A DNA stretch of 64,000 nucleotides from Streptomyces scabiei 87.22 (GCF_000091305.1 NC_013929.1:8308001-8372000); one strand, 5' to 3'; positions 45,862 through 54,909 are shown, numbered from the stretch's first letter. Numbers and translations: made by a program. The notes: generated by a model from the letters alone, not told the origin.

Positions 45862-46584
45862 TCAGTACGCCCGGGGCCCGTCGGAGGCCATCGGGTACGG
45901 GCAGTCGGGCAGCGGGGTCAGCAGCAGACGGCCCGTCAGGCCCACCGCCGCGTCCAGGCGCCGGGCGGACTCCTCGGCGAGATCGGGGAGCCCGCGCAGT
46001 GCCCACAGGGCGCGTGCCGTCGACCAGGTGGCCTCGCGGGCGCGTTCCAGGCTCCACGCGCCCAGCAGATGGGTGAGCGGATCGGCGATCTGGAGCAGGT
46101 CCGGCCCGGGCATCAGCTCCTCGCGCACACGCTCCTCCAGCGACACGAGGACATCGCCCACATGCTCGAACTCGTCCTCCAGATCGGCGGGTTCGCAGCC
46201 GAGCGTGCGGCAGGTGTCCACGACGGCCAGCGCGAGATCGTGCCCGATGTGCGCGTTGATGCCGCAGAGGGCGAACTGCAGCGGCCGTACGCCGGGATGG
46301 CACCGGAACTGCAGCAACGGCCGCCAGCAGGCGGGTGCGTGCTCGCCCTCGGCGACCCGCAGATAGCGTTCGGCGAAGAGCACGTCCAGGGTGACGGCTG
46401 CCTCCGTGTCCGGGAAGTGACCGGACTCCAGCCGCCGGCCGATGTCCTCCGTGACGGTGAGGTAGACGCGGTTGAAGACGGCGATCCCGTCCCGCGCGGG
46501 GAGGACCGCGTCCAGGGCGCGCATACGGGAGACGACCGTGTCCACTGCGTCCACGGCAGGGGTGAACTGTTCCGACTGCGCCAT
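45862..46584 (-). CDS. DUF5995-like protein
   Basis: A 240-residue soluble, mostly helical protein. GHFPDTEAAVTLDVLFAERYL and PLQFALCGINAHIGHDLALAVVDT suggest the DUF5995 family, in which conserved His and Asp residues hint at metal binding. No function is known. ATG at 46584 with no clear Shine-Dalgarno. The next gene upstream on this strand is an MFS transporter. Confidence 0.75.
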   Translation of the reverse strand: MAQSEQFTPAVDAVDTVVSRMRALDAVLPARDGIAVFNRVYLTVTEDIGRRLESGHFPDTEAAVTLDVLFAERYLRVAEGEHAPACWRPLLQFRCHPGVRPLQFALCGINAHIGHDLALAVVDTCRTLGCEPADLEDEFEHVGDVLVSLEERVREELMPGPDLLQIADPLTHLLGAWSLERAREATWSTARALWALRGLPDLAEESARRLDAAVGLTGRLLLTPLPDCPYPMASDGPRAY

Positions 46585-46712
46585 AGGGGGCAGGGTCCCA
46601 GGCCGGGCCCGCCTCGGCCCCCGCCGTGCCCGGCGCGTCCCCGGAACGGGGTAACGCGACGCACCGGAGCGGCTCCGTCCGCGCCCGCCCAGGCCGGTTT
46701 CCGGCGCCGGTG

Positions 46713-47924
46713 TCAGGGCTTCGGGTCGAGGACGGCCGAGTCGGTGCGGGGTACCCGGGGGTGGTGCCGCTCGCCGGCCCGCAGCACCCCCGCGAAAGCG
46801 ACCAGCCCGCACGCCAGCACGGTGACCAGGCCGAACGACACGACCAGGCTGGTCAGTTCCGCCAGACCACCGATCGCGCTCGGCGCGACCAGCCCGGAGG
46901 TGTACGTGATGGTCGCGACGCCCGCGATGGCCAGACTGGGGTTGGGCCCGCTGCGGCCGGCCGCGGCGAAGCAGAGCGGGACGACGACCGCGATACCGAG
47001 GCCCATCAGGGCGAAGCCGCCCATCGCCACCGCCGGCTGGTCCGAGACGACGATCAGGAGCCCGCCGAGCACGGCCAGGGCGCCGCTCACCCGCACCGTG
47101 CGGACGGCGCCGAAACGGTTCACGACCGCGTCGCCCACGAGCCGGGCCACCGCCATGGTCAGCATGAAGCCGGTGGTGCACGCTGCCGCGAGTCCGGCCG
47201 ACGCCTCCAGCTGGTCCCGCAGGTAGACCGCCGACCAGTCCAGCGCCGCCCCTTCCGCGAACACCGCGCAGAACCCGACCGCGCCGATCAGCAGCGCCGA
47301 CTTCGGAGGCAGCGCGAACCGGGGCGGCGGCTCCTCGTCCTCGGTGGGCCGGAGATCCAGTACCCATCGGCAGGCGACCAGGCCGAGAAGGGTGAGCGCG
47401 GCCGCCGCCAGCCCGTGGTGCAGCCGGGCGTCCGAGCCCAGGTGGGCGGCGAGGGTGCCGCCCGCCGAGCCCACGAGGGCGCCCACGCTCCACATGCCGT
47501 GCAGGCCCGACATGATCGACTTGCCGATACGGCTCTCGACCTCGACGCCGAGCGCGTTCATCGCCACGTCCGCCATGCCCGCCGACGCGCCGTACACGAA
47601 CAGCGCGAAGCAGAGCGTCCACAGGTTCGGCGACAGGGACGGCAGGACCAGGGCGAGCGTCCACAGGGAGAGCAGCCCGCGCAGCGCCGTCCGGGCGCCG
47701 AAGCGGTGACTGATCCGGCCCGCGAGCGGCATCGCCAGTGACGCGCCGATCGCCGGGAAGGCGAGGGCGAGACCCAGCCGGCCCGCGCTGACCCCCGCGT
47801 GGTCCTGGATCCACGGCACGCGCGTCGCGAACGAGCCGGTGACGGCGCCGTGCACGGCGAACACGGCCGCCACGGCGTACCGCGCCCGCCTCACCTCGCG
47901 CTGCTCGTAGACCGTCACGCCCAT
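46713..47924 (-). CDS. MFS transporter, divergent from a ROK regulator
   Basis: A 403-residue, 12-helix major facilitator of the YbjJ/sugar-exporter-like group. GRISHRFGARTALRG is the loop 2-3 motif and GVEVESRIGKSIMSGLHGMWS is typical of this subgroup. ATG at 47924 with GGGAGG 7 bases upstream. It is divergent from the ROK gene with 223 bp between, holding a perfect inverted repeat, so its expression is probably controlled by that protein. Confidence 0.92.
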   Translation of the reverse strand: MGVTVYEQREVRRARYAVAAVFAVHGAVTGSFATRVPWIQDHAGVSAGRLGLALAFPAIGASLAMPLAGRISHRFGARTALRGLLSLWTLALVLPSLSPNLWTLCFALFVYGASAGMADVAMNALGVEVESRIGKSIMSGLHGMWSVGALVGSAGGTLAAHLGSDARLHHGLAAAALTLLGLVACRWVLDLRPTEDEEPPPRFALPPKSALLIGAVGFCAVFAEGAALDWSAVYLRDQLEASAGLAAACTTGFMLTMAVARLVGDAVVNRFGAVRTVRVSGALAVLGGLLIVVSDQPAVAMGGFALMGLGIAVVVPLCFAAAGRSGPNPSLAIAGVATITYTSGLVAPSAIGGLAELTSLVVSFGLVTVLACGLVAFAGVLRAGERHHPRVPRTDSAVLDPKP

Positions 47925-48063
47925 TCCTCCGCCTCCCTGTGCACCCGATGCGCCGAGCCGTCGGCGCGCACGGCGGCATCCGGGTCCGTCCGCCGCGCGA
48001 CCGCCCCTCGGACGTCCGGTTCCCCGCTGCCCCGCGCCCACCCGTTTCGCCGCGCGCAGTAAA

Positions 48064-48086
48064 CTATCAGGAACCCTGCCTGATAG
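48064..48086. promoter_or_regulatory. Perfect inverted repeat between MFS and ROK genes
   Basis: CTATCAGG (48064-48071) and CCTGATAG (48079-48086) are exact inverted arms around a 7-base spacer. The site is AT-rich compared with its surroundings and lies 62 bp before the ROK ATG and 140 bp from the MFS start. It is the likely ROK operator. Confidence 0.7.
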
Positions 48087-48147
48087 ATAGGGAGCGGTCG
48101 CCGAGGCCACCGGCCGTGCGGCACAGCAGATCTGGGAGGATCCCGGC

Positions 48148-49365
48148 ATGCCCGCATCACCCAGCACCGCCCGAGCCATCAACGACCGGCTCGCCCTGCG
48201 GCTGCTGCAGCAGGAAGGACCGCTGACGGCCGGGCAGTTGAAGGAGCTGACGGGTCTGTCCCGGCCCACGGTCGCCGACCTCGTGGAGCGCCTCGCCGCC
48301 GCCGGGCTGATCGGGGTCGTGGGGGAGTCGGGCGAGCAGCGGCGCGGGCCCAACGCCCGTCTCTACGGCATCGTCGCGGACCGTGCGCACCTCGCCGCGC
48401 TCGATGTGCGCACCGAGGGCGTCACCGTCGTCGTCGCCGACCTGCTCGGCCGCGAGCTGGCGCGGGCGTCGGTCCCGATCGCGGACGACACCGGCACGGG
48501 GCCCGCCGTGGAGCAGGCGGTCGCCCTGGTGGAGCGCGCCGCGAAGGAGGCGGGCGCCGACCGGCTGCACACGGTGGTGGTCGGCGCCCCCGGCCTGATC
48601 GACCCGGCCACGGGCGAACTACGCGACTCCAGCGGCCTGCCCGCATGGCACCGCCGTCTGGTCGCCGCCCTCGGTGAACGGCTGCCGGCCCGCGTGCTCG
48701 TCGAGAACGAGACCAACCTCGCCGCTCTCGCGGAGCAGCGGGACGGCGCCGCCCGCGACCGCGACACCTTCGTCCTGCTCTGGCTCGGCCTGGGCACCGG
48801 CGCCGCCGTCGTCCTCGACGGCCACCTCCGCCGGGGCGCCTCCGGCGGCACGGGTGAGATCGGCTTCCTGCCGGTGCCGGGTCCGGCCACGCTCCCCTCG
48901 GCCACCGACTGCGAGGGCGGCTTCCACTCCCTGGCCGGCGCGGCGGCGGTCGGGGCCCTGGCCGGGGCGCACGGTCTCACCGCCGAGGCCGTACCGGGCG
49001 AGCCGCACGCGGCGACGCTGGTACGGGCGGCGGCCGGGCCTTTGTCGGGCGGCACCTCCGCCGGGCGAGCCGTACCCGGCGACACCCGTGCGCCCTTCCT
49101 CGACGCCCTGGCCGACCGTGTCGCCCTCGGCGCGGCCTCCGTCGTCGCCGTGCTCGACCCCGGCTGTGTGGTGCTCGGGGGCGAGGTCGGACAGGCCGGC
49201 GGGGAGGAACTGGCCGTCCGGGTGGAGCGGCGGCTGGCGGCGATGTCGCCGTTGCCGACCAAGGTGCGCGCGAGCGGGCTCGGCGGGGCTGCCGTGCTGC
49301 GCGGCGCGCTGCTCATGGCCCGCGAGTCCGCCCAGGACGAGGTGTTCGCGCCGCCCGCCCGGTGA
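48148..49365 (+). CDS. ROK family transcriptional regulator
   Basis: A 405-residue protein with an N-terminal winged helix (LTAGQLKELTGLSRPTVADLVERL, about 28-52) and a ROK sugar-kinase-like domain. GLGTGAAVVLDGHLRRGASGGTGEIG is the ROK core. The CxCGxxGC zinc cluster is absent (a single Cys at TDCEGGFHS), as in many regulators that have lost kinase activity. ATG with GGAGGA upstream. Probably represses the divergent MFS gene and senses a sugar. Confidence 0.92.
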   Translation: MPASPSTARAINDRLALRLLQQEGPLTAGQLKELTGLSRPTVADLVERLAAAGLIGVVGESGEQRRGPNARLYGIVADRAHLAALDVRTEGVTVVVADLLGRELARASVPIADDTGTGPAVEQAVALVERAAKEAGADRLHTVVVGAPGLIDPATGELRDSSGLPAWHRRLVAALGERLPARVLVENETNLAALAEQRDGAARDRDTFVLLWLGLGTGAAVVLDGHLRRGASGGTGEIGFLPVPGPATLPSATDCEGGFHSLAGAAAVGALAGAHGLTAEAVPGEPHAATLVRAAAGPLSGGTSAGRAVPGDTRAPFLDALADRVALGAASVVAVLDPGCVVLGGEVGQAGGEELAVRVERRLAAMSPLPTKVRASGLGGAAVLRGALLMARESAQDEVFAPPAR

Positions 49366-49709
49366 CGGCCGGCTTCGCCGGGCCGCGCGTGCCGTCGGAG
49401 GCGCGTGCCCGCCGCGGGGGAGTGCCCCGAGGGACCCGGCGACGGGGCAAGGGCCGTCGTCACCGTCGCCGGGCCGTTCCGGGCGGGTACCGCGACCGCA
49501 GACTTTAAAAGGACTAGACCAAGCCGGTCAATGGGTCTCGTCCCTTTCGAGTGGGTTCGTCGGCGCGGAAGTTGACCCTTGGTCAGGGAGATGCGGAGGT
49601 GTACCGGTGTCGCCGAAGAAGTCCAGCGACACGGCCTGTGAGCCACCCCACAGTTCTCACCCGCATGGGCGTCGACCGGGCGTGGCACACTGGCTCTGTA
49701 CCAGAAGCA
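49366..49709 (+). other. 344-bp gap ahead of the FMN riboswitch
   Basis: No well supported gene. AAGGACTAGACCAAG at 49509-49523 partly resembles the DasR site (10 of 12 core bases of TGGTCTAGACCA). A 41-codon frame from GTG 49607 with GGAGG upstream runs into the riboswitch and is not believed. The rib operon promoter should lie in the right half. Confidence 0.45.
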
Positions 49710-49836
49710 GCGCACTCCGGGGTCGGTGAAAGTCCGAACCGGCGGTTACAGTCCGCGACCCGGTCGCTTCCAGCGGCCGGTTGACCAGGTGAAATTCCTG
49801 GACCGACGGTTAAAGTCCGGATGGGAGGCAGTGCGC
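49710..49836 (+). ncRNA. FMN riboswitch (RFN element)
   Basis: The closing stem is GCGCACT (49710-49716) with AGTGCGC (49830-49836). The conserved parts are all present: GGGTCGGTGAAAGTCCGAAC, CGGCGGTTACAGTCCGCGACCC, GACCAGGTGAAATTCCTGG, and ACCGACGGTTAAAGTCCGGATGGGAGG. It controls the riboflavin genes downstream; binding of FMN lowers their expression. Confidence 0.98.
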
Positions 49837-49873
49837 GGCGGGCGGGCATTCGTGCGCGCTGCCGTCTGTTTTT

Positions 49874-49897
49874 GGCCTACCCCCGCAGGGGTGGGCC
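49874..49897 (+). terminator. Hairpin in the FMN riboswitch expression platform
   Basis: GGCCTACCCC (49874-49883) pairs with GGGGTGGGCC (49888-49897), following a TTTTT run and 38 bases after the aptamer. A second small stem (CTGTCG/CGACAG, 49938-49953) follows. These could mediate premature termination or timing of ribE translation; no anti-terminator was traced. Confidence 0.5.
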
Positions 49898-49993
49898 TTC
49901 ACACGGCGTCGCTCCCTGTGCCGCTGTCCGCTCATGTCTGTCGTCTTCGACAGCCCCGGAGTCCGTGCCCTATGAGGCAGGAGGACCCGGGAA

Positions 49994-50614
49994 GTGTTCA
50001 CCGGAATCGTCGAAGAGCTGGGTGAGGTCACCGCCGTCGAGAAGCTCGGCGACTCCTCCCGCTTCCGACTGCGCGGACCCGTCGTCACCGAGGGCGCGCG
50101 CCATGGCGACTCCATCGCCGTCAACGGCGTCTGTCTCACGGTCGTGGAGCACGAGGACGACTGGTTCACCGCCGACGTCATGGCGGAGAGCCTGCAGCGC
50201 TCCAGCCTCGGCGCCCTCACCGTCGGCTCCCGCGTCAACCTCGAACGCCCCATGGCCGTCGGCGACCGCCTCGGCGGCCACATCGTCCAGGGGCACGTCG
50301 ACGGCACGGGCGAGGTCATCGAGCGCAAGCCGTCCGAGAACTGGGAGATCGTCAAGATCTCGCTCCCCGCGGACCTCACCCGGTACGTCGTCGAGAAGGG
50401 CTCCATCACCGTCGACGGCATCAGCCTCACCGTCGTCGACGCCGGCCCCGACCACTTCACGGTCAGCCTCATCCCGACCACCCTCGACCTGACCACGCTC
50501 GGCCGCAAGCAGCCCGGCGACCCGGTCAACCTCGAGGTCGACGTCATCGCCAAGTACGTCGAGCGCCTGCTGGGCGACCGCGGGACGGCCGGCACGCCGG
50601 GAGCGGGACAGTGA
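49994..50614 (+). CDS. ribE: Riboflavin synthase
   Basis: A 206-residue enzyme that dismutates two lumazine molecules to riboflavin. Two homologous lumazine-binding barrels are visible: MFTGIVEELGEV near the start with GDSIAVNGVCLTV, and then GHIVQGHVDGTG with GSITVDGISLTV. GTG start with AGGAGG upstream, following the FMN riboswitch. The end overlaps ribM by GTGA. Confidence 0.97.
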   Translation: MFTGIVEELGEVTAVEKLGDSSRFRLRGPVVTEGARHGDSIAVNGVCLTVVEHEDDWFTADVMAESLQRSSLGALTVGSRVNLERPMAVGDRLGGHIVQGHVDGTGEVIERKPSENWEIVKISLPADLTRYVVEKGSITVDGISLTVVDAGPDHFTVSLIPTTLDLTTLGRKQPGDPVNLEVDVIAKYVERLLGDRGTAGTPGAGQ

Positions 50615-51243
50615 ACGCGCTGAACACCGTCGCCTTCACCGCCTTCGGCCAGCAGATCCTCTGGTCGGACATGATCGGCAACATCCTCGGCCTGATCGCC
50701 CTCGCCCTCGGCGCGGTCCGCTCCCTGTGGAACTGGCCCGTGCAGTTCCTCTCCGGCCTCGTCCTCTTCGGCGCCTTCGTCGGCCACCTCACCGGCAGCG
50801 CCGGCAAGCAGGTCATCGTCATGGCCGTCGCCGCGTACGGCTGGTGGCAGTGGAACCGTACGAAGGGGCAGTCCGCGGACGGCGCCATCACCCCGCGGTT
50901 CGCCACCTGGCGCGAGCGCGGCGGCCTGATCGCCGGCGCCGTGCTCGGCACCCTCGCCGTCGGCGGGATCTTCACCGCGTACCCGACCCTGTCCTGGGAC
51001 CCCTGGCCGGACGCGTACATCTTCACCGGCACCATCGTCGCCATGTACGCCCAGGCGCGCGGCATGGTCGAGTTCTGGTTCGCCTGGCTGCTGGTCGACC
51101 TGGTGGGCGTCCCGCTCAACTTCGCCAACGGCTACGCCTTCTCCGGTTTCGTCTACATCATCTACGGCGCGCTCGTCCTGTGGGGCATGCGCGACTGGTG
51201 GCTGCGCTCCCGCAAGCCCGCTCTGGAAGGAGCCCCGGCATGA
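50611..51243 (+). CDS. ribM: Riboflavin transporter RibM (PnuC family)
   Basis: A 210-residue membrane protein with about seven hydrophobic segments and the PnuC-type WQWNRTKGQ and YAQARGMVEFWFAWLLVD regions. PnuC itself carries nicotinamide riboside, but the member located in FMN-controlled rib operons of Streptomyces and Corynebacterium is the riboflavin facilitator RibM. Its place between ribE and ribBA behind the riboswitch supports that. Overlaps both neighbours (GTGA and ATGA). Confidence 0.92.
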   Translation: MNALNTVAFTAFGQQILWSDMIGNILGLIALALGAVRSLWNWPVQFLSGLVLFGAFVGHLTGSAGKQVIVMAVAAYGWWQWNRTKGQSADGAITPRFATWRERGGLIAGAVLGTLAVGGIFTAYPTLSWDPWPDAYIFTGTIVAMYAQARGMVEFWFAWLLVDLVGVPLNFANGYAFSGFVYIIYGALVLWGMRDWWLRSRKPALEGAPA

Positions 51244-52529
51244 CCACGGCGCCGATCCTCTACAGCACCAGCGACATCGAGAACTTCGCCCTCGACCCCG
51301 TCGAGCAGGCCATCGCCGACATCGCGGCGGGCCGCCCGGTCGTCGTCGTCGACGACGAGGACCGCGAGAACGAGGGCGACCTCGTCATCGCCGCGGAGAA
51401 GGCCACCCCCGAGATCATCGCCTTCATGATGAGCGAGTGCCGGGGCATGATCTGCGCCCCCATGGAGGGGGACGAGCTGGACCGGCTCGAACTGCCGCAG
51501 ATGGTGCAGCAGAACACCGAGTCCATGCGCACCGCCTTCACCGTCACCGTCGACGCGGCCCCCCGGCACGGCGTCACCACCGGCATCTCCGCCGCCGACC
51601 GCGCCACCACCCTCCAGCTCCTGGCGAGCGGCACGGCCGAACCGGGCGACTTCGTGCGCCCCGGCCACATCTTCCCGCTGCGCGCCCGCACCGGCGGGGT
51701 GCTCGTGCGCGACGGCCACACCGAGGCCGCCGTCGACCTCGCCCGTCTCGCCGGTCTGCGCCCGGCCGGGGCGATCGTCGAGATCGCCGGCGAGGACGGC
51801 CGGATGCTGCGCCTGCCCGAACTGATCCCGTTCGCCCGCAAGCACGGCCTGACGATCATCTCCATCGAGGACCTCATCACCTACCGCCGCTCCGCCGAGC
51901 CCACCGTCCGGCGCGAGGCGAAGACCCGGCTCCCCACGGCCTTCGGCGACTTCACGGCCCACGGATACCGCTCCACCGCCGACGGCGTCGAGCACGTCGC
52001 CCTCGTCCACGGCGAGATCGGCGACGGCGAGGACGTCCTGGTCCGCGTCCACTCCGAATGCCTCACCGGCGACATCTTCCACTCGCTGCGCTGCGACTGC
52101 GGCCCCCAGCTGCAGACCTCCCTCGAACGCATCGCCGCCGAGGGCCGCGGCGTCGTCGTCTACCTGCGCGGCCACGAGGGCCGCGGCATCGGACTGCTGT
52201 CCAAGCTGCGCGCGTACGAACTGCAGGAACGCGGCCGCGACACCCTCGACGCCAACCTGGAACTGGGCCTGCCCGCCGACGCCCGGGACTACGGCGCGGG
52301 CGCGCAGATCCTGGCGGACCTGGGCGTCCACAGCCTGCGCCTGATGACCAACAACCCCGAGAAGACCGACGCCCTCGTCCGGCACGGCCTGCGCGTCACC
52401 GACCGCGAACCGATGCCGGTCCGCGCGGGCGAGCACAACCTCCGCTATCTGCGTACCAAGCGCGACCGGATGGGTCACGACCTGCCCTGGCTGGACACCG
52501 CGACGGCGTCCACCTGCGGCAACCAGTAA
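51240..52529 (+). CDS. ribBA: Bifunctional DHBP synthase / GTP cyclohydrolase II
   Basis: A 429-residue fusion that makes both precursors of lumazine. The N-terminal RibB part (about 1-210) has DDEDRENEGDLVIAAE and GVTTGISAADRATT. The C-terminal RibA part has zinc ligands Cys274, Cys285 and Cys287 (SECLTGDIFHSLRCDCG) and the GTP-binding RGHEGRGIGL. ATG overlaps the ribM stop. ribH follows after 64 bp. Confidence 0.97.
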   Translation: MTTAPILYSTSDIENFALDPVEQAIADIAAGRPVVVVDDEDRENEGDLVIAAEKATPEIIAFMMSECRGMICAPMEGDELDRLELPQMVQQNTESMRTAFTVTVDAAPRHGVTTGISAADRATTLQLLASGTAEPGDFVRPGHIFPLRARTGGVLVRDGHTEAAVDLARLAGLRPAGAIVEIAGEDGRMLRLPELIPFARKHGLTIISIEDLITYRRSAEPTVRREAKTRLPTAFGDFTAHGYRSTADGVEHVALVHGEIGDGEDVLVRVHSECLTGDIFHSLRCDCGPQLQTSLERIAAEGRGVVVYLRGHEGRGIGLLSKLRAYELQERGRDTLDANLELGLPADARDYGAGAQILADLGVHSLRLMTNNPEKTDALVRHGLRVTDREPMPVRAGEHNLRYLRTKRDRMGHDLPWLDTATASTCGNQ

Positions 52530-52593
52530 CGAACAGCGGCACGAACGACCCACGCAACAACAGTCCCAGGAACCACAGGCATCAAGGAGCAAC

Positions 52594-53079
52594 GTGAGCG
52601 GCAAGGGCGCACCCGAACTGTCCGTACGCAACTGCGGCGACCTGCGCGTCGCGGTCATCGCGGCCCAGTGGCACGAGAAGGTGATGGACGGCCTCGTCGA
52701 AGGCGCTCTGCGCGCCCTGCACGACCTGGGCATCGACGAGCCGACCCTCCTGCGGGTCCCCGGCAGCTGGGAACTCCCGGTCGTCGCCAAGGTCCTCGCC
52801 GGCCGCGGCTACGACGCCATCGTGGCCCTCGGCGTCGTCATCCGCGGCGGCACGCCCCACTTCGAGTACGTGTGCCAGGGCGTCACCCAGGGTCTCACCC
52901 AGGTCTCCGTCGACACCGGCGTTCCCGTCGGCATGGGCGTACTGACCTGCGACACCGAGGAGCAGGCCCTGGACCGCGCGGGCCTGGAGGGCTCGAACGA
53001 GGACAAGGGCCACGAGGCGGTGACGGCGGCGGTGGCGACCGCGACCATCCTCCGCTCAGTATCTGAACCCTGGCGCTGA
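52594..53079 (+). CDS. ribH: 6,7-dimethyl-8-ribityllumazine synthase
   Basis: A 161-residue subunit of the lumazine-forming complex. VAVIAAQWHEKVMDGLVEGAL, VPGSWELPVVAK, ALGVVIRGGTPHFEYVC and FGVLT-like MGVLTCDTEEQAL are the family motifs, with the catalytic His in PHFEYV. GTG start with AAGGAG 6 bases upstream. Last gene of the rib operon. Confidence 0.97.
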   Translation: MSGKGAPELSVRNCGDLRVAVIAAQWHEKVMDGLVEGALRALHDLGIDEPTLLRVPGSWELPVVAKVLAGRGYDAIVALGVVIRGGTPHFEYVCQGVTQGLTQVSVDTGVPVGMGVLTCDTEEQALDRAGLEGSNEDKGHEAVTAAVATATILRSVSEPWR

Positions 53080-53097
53080 GGCAGGGGCGGTTGCGCG

Positions 53098-53103
53098 TAG
53101 GCT
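53098..53103 (+). promoter_or_regulatory. Possible -10 box for hisE
   Basis: TAGGCT lies 10 bases before the hisE ATG, with no Shine-Dalgarno in between. Transcription may start at or next to the ATG, giving a leaderless or nearly leaderless hisE mRNA. Confidence 0.4.
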
Positions 53104-53113
53104 GAGCCTCACC

Positions 53114-53386
53114 ATGTCCAAGAAGACGTTCGAGGAGCTGTTCGCCGAGCTCCAGCACAAGGCCGCCACCGGCGACCCCGCCACTTCCCGCACCGCTGAA
53201 CTGGTCGAGAAGGGCGTCCATACCATCGGCAAGAAGGTCGTCGAGGAGGCCGCCGAGGTCTGGATGGCCGCCGAGTACGAGGGCAAGGAAGCGGCCGCCG
53301 AGGAGATCTCGCAGCTGCTGTACCACGTCCAGGTGATGATGGTCGCCCGCGGCATCTCCCTGGACGACGTGTACGCCCACCTCTGA
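53114..53386 (+). CDS. hisE: Phosphoribosyl-ATP pyrophosphatase
   Basis: A 90-residue single-domain enzyme for the second step of histidine synthesis. It is of the all-alpha NTP pyrophosphatase fold: GKKVVEEAAEVWMAAEYEGKEAAAEEISQLLYH carries the ExxE and EE..D-like metal-binding residues. ATG start. hisG follows after 46 bp, so the first two steps of the pathway are encoded together, apart from other his genes. Confidence 0.96.
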   Translation: MSKKTFEELFAELQHKAATGDPATSRTAELVEKGVHTIGKKVVEEAAEVWMAAEYEGKEAAAEEISQLLYHVQVMMVARGISLDDVYAHL

Positions 53387-53432
53387 ACCGCACCGCACAC
53401 CCCCTCCCGAACGAACGAAGGAAGCTCGCCTC

Positions 53433-54305
53433 ATGCTGCGCATCGCCGTCCCCAACAAGGGTTCCCTGTCCGGACCTGCGGGGGAGATGCTGCATGAGGC
53501 CGGCTACCAGCAGCGCCGGGAGTCCAAGGAGCTGCGGATCGTCGACCCGGTCAACGAGGTCGAGTTCTTCTACCTCCGCCCCCGCGACATCGCGATCTAC
53601 GTCTCCTCCGGCCGGCTCGACATCGGCATCACCGGCCGGGACCTGCTGATCGACTCCGGCGCCGACGCCGAGGAGATCCTCCCGCTCGGCTTCGCCCGCT
53701 CCACCTTCCGCTTCGCCGCCAAGCCGGGAACGGCGACCGGCGTCGCCGACCTCAAGGGCAAGACGGTCGCCACCTCCTACGAGGGCATCGTCGCCGGCCA
53801 CCTCGCGGACAACGGCATCGACGCCTCCGTGGTCCACCTCGACGGCGCCGTGGAGACGGCCATCGAGCTGGGTGTCGCCGAGGTCATCGCCGACGTCGTC
53901 GAGACCGGCACCTCCCTGCGCAACGCCGGCCTGGAGGTCTTCGGCGACCCGATCATGAAGTCCGAGGCCGTCGTCATCCGCCGCGTCGGCGCCGGCGCGT
54001 CCGAGGACCCGGAGAGCTCGGAGCACGAGGCCAAGGTGCAGCAGTTCCTGCGCCGCCTCCAGGGCGTCCTCGTCGCCCGGACCTACGTGATGATGGACTA
54101 CGACTGCCGCGTCGAGCAGCTGGAGAAGGCCGTCGCCCTCACCCCGGGCCTGGAGTCCCCGACCGTCTCGCCGCTGCACAACGAGGGCTGGGTCGCCGTG
54201 CGCGCCATGGTCCCGGCCAAGGAGGCCCAGCGGATCATGGACGATCTGTACGACATCGGTGCCCGGGCCATCCTGACCACCGCCATCCACGCCTGCCGAC
54301 TCTGA
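53433..54305 (+). CDS. hisG: ATP phosphoribosyltransferase, long form
   Basis: A 290-residue enzyme that starts histidine synthesis. IAVPNKGSLSGPAGEML begins the catalytic domains and GVAEVIADVVETGTSLRNAGL is the PRPP-binding region. The C-terminal 80 residues are the ACT-like domain of the long form, which binds histidine for feedback inhibition. ATG start with GAAGG upstream. Confidence 0.97.
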   Translation: MLRIAVPNKGSLSGPAGEMLHEAGYQQRRESKELRIVDPVNEVEFFYLRPRDIAIYVSSGRLDIGITGRDLLIDSGADAEEILPLGFARSTFRFAAKPGTATGVADLKGKTVATSYEGIVAGHLADNGIDASVVHLDGAVETAIELGVAEVIADVVETGTSLRNAGLEVFGDPIMKSEAVVIRRVGAGASEDPESSEHEAKVQQFLRRLQGVLVARTYVMMDYDCRVEQLEKAVALTPGLESPTVSPLHNEGWVAVRAMVPAKEAQRIMDDLYDIGARAILTTAIHACRL

Positions 54306-54326
54306 CGGCCGGGGAGTCGTTTCACC

Positions 54327-54791
54327 ATGCCGGACCAGTCCGTCCTCCCCGCCCTGCCGGTCACTTTCCGGCCGGGCCGCACCCGTGCCGTGCTGCTGAC
54401 CGCGGCGGGCGCCATCTTCGTGGTCATCACGGTGGTCGCGCTGCTGCTGCCGACGCTCGGTCCGGGGGAGCGCCTCAGTTTCGTCTTCACGGCGGCCCTG
54501 CTCGCCGGGGTGCTCGGCCTGCTCTCCCGGCCCCGGGTGATGGCCGACGAGTCCGGGGTGACCGTGGTCAACATCACTGCCAGGCGGCAGCTGGGCTGGG
54601 CGGAGATCGTGCAGGTGAACCTGCGGGTCGGTGACCCCTGGGTCTTCCTGGACCTCACCGACGGCACCAGCCTGCCCGCCCTCGGCATCCAGCCCGGCAT
54701 CGCCAAGCAGCGCGCCATCGAGGACGCCCGGACCCTCCGGGCCCTGGTGGAGGCCCGGTCGGTCACCGAGCCCGACCGGCACCGCGACTGA
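54327..54791 (+). CDS. Membrane protein with PH-like domain
   Basis: A 154-residue protein with two adjacent transmembrane helices (AVLLTAAGAIFVVITVVALLLP and FVFTAALLAGVLGLL) and a cytoplasmic C-terminal bacterial PH-like domain (VMADESGVTVVNITARRQLGWAEIVQV). Function unknown. ATG 21 bp after hisG, probably in the same transcript. Confidence 0.85.
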   Translation: MPDQSVLPALPVTFRPGRTRAVLLTAAGAIFVVITVVALLLPTLGPGERLSFVFTAALLAGVLGLLSRPRVMADESGVTVVNITARRQLGWAEIVQVNLRVGDPWVFLDLTDGTSLPALGIQPGIAKQRAIEDARTLRALVEARSVTEPDRHRD

Positions 54792-54793
54792 CC

Positions 54794-54868
54794 CGGCCCC
54801 GGCAACGGGGCGCGTCGGGGCCGTCCCCCGGGGAAGGCCCCGAGCAAGATCGGGGACGACTCGGGGCC
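54794..54868 (+). terminator. Two consecutive hairpins ending the his unit
   Basis: CGGCCCCG (54794-54801) pairs with CGGGGCCG (54816-54823). GGCCCCGAG (54836-54844) pairs with CTCGGGGCC (54860-54868). They lie just after the PH-like gene stop. Confidence 0.7.
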
Positions 54869-54909
54869 GCCGCCCCTGCCGCAGTGGCCCCTGTCTTGAT
54901 TAATCTGTT

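Noticed and set aside
49607..49729. 41-codon frame starting at GTG 49607 with GGAGG upstream
   Set aside because: It runs into the FMN riboswitch core, which cannot be translated and folded at once, and the sequence has no protein-like features.
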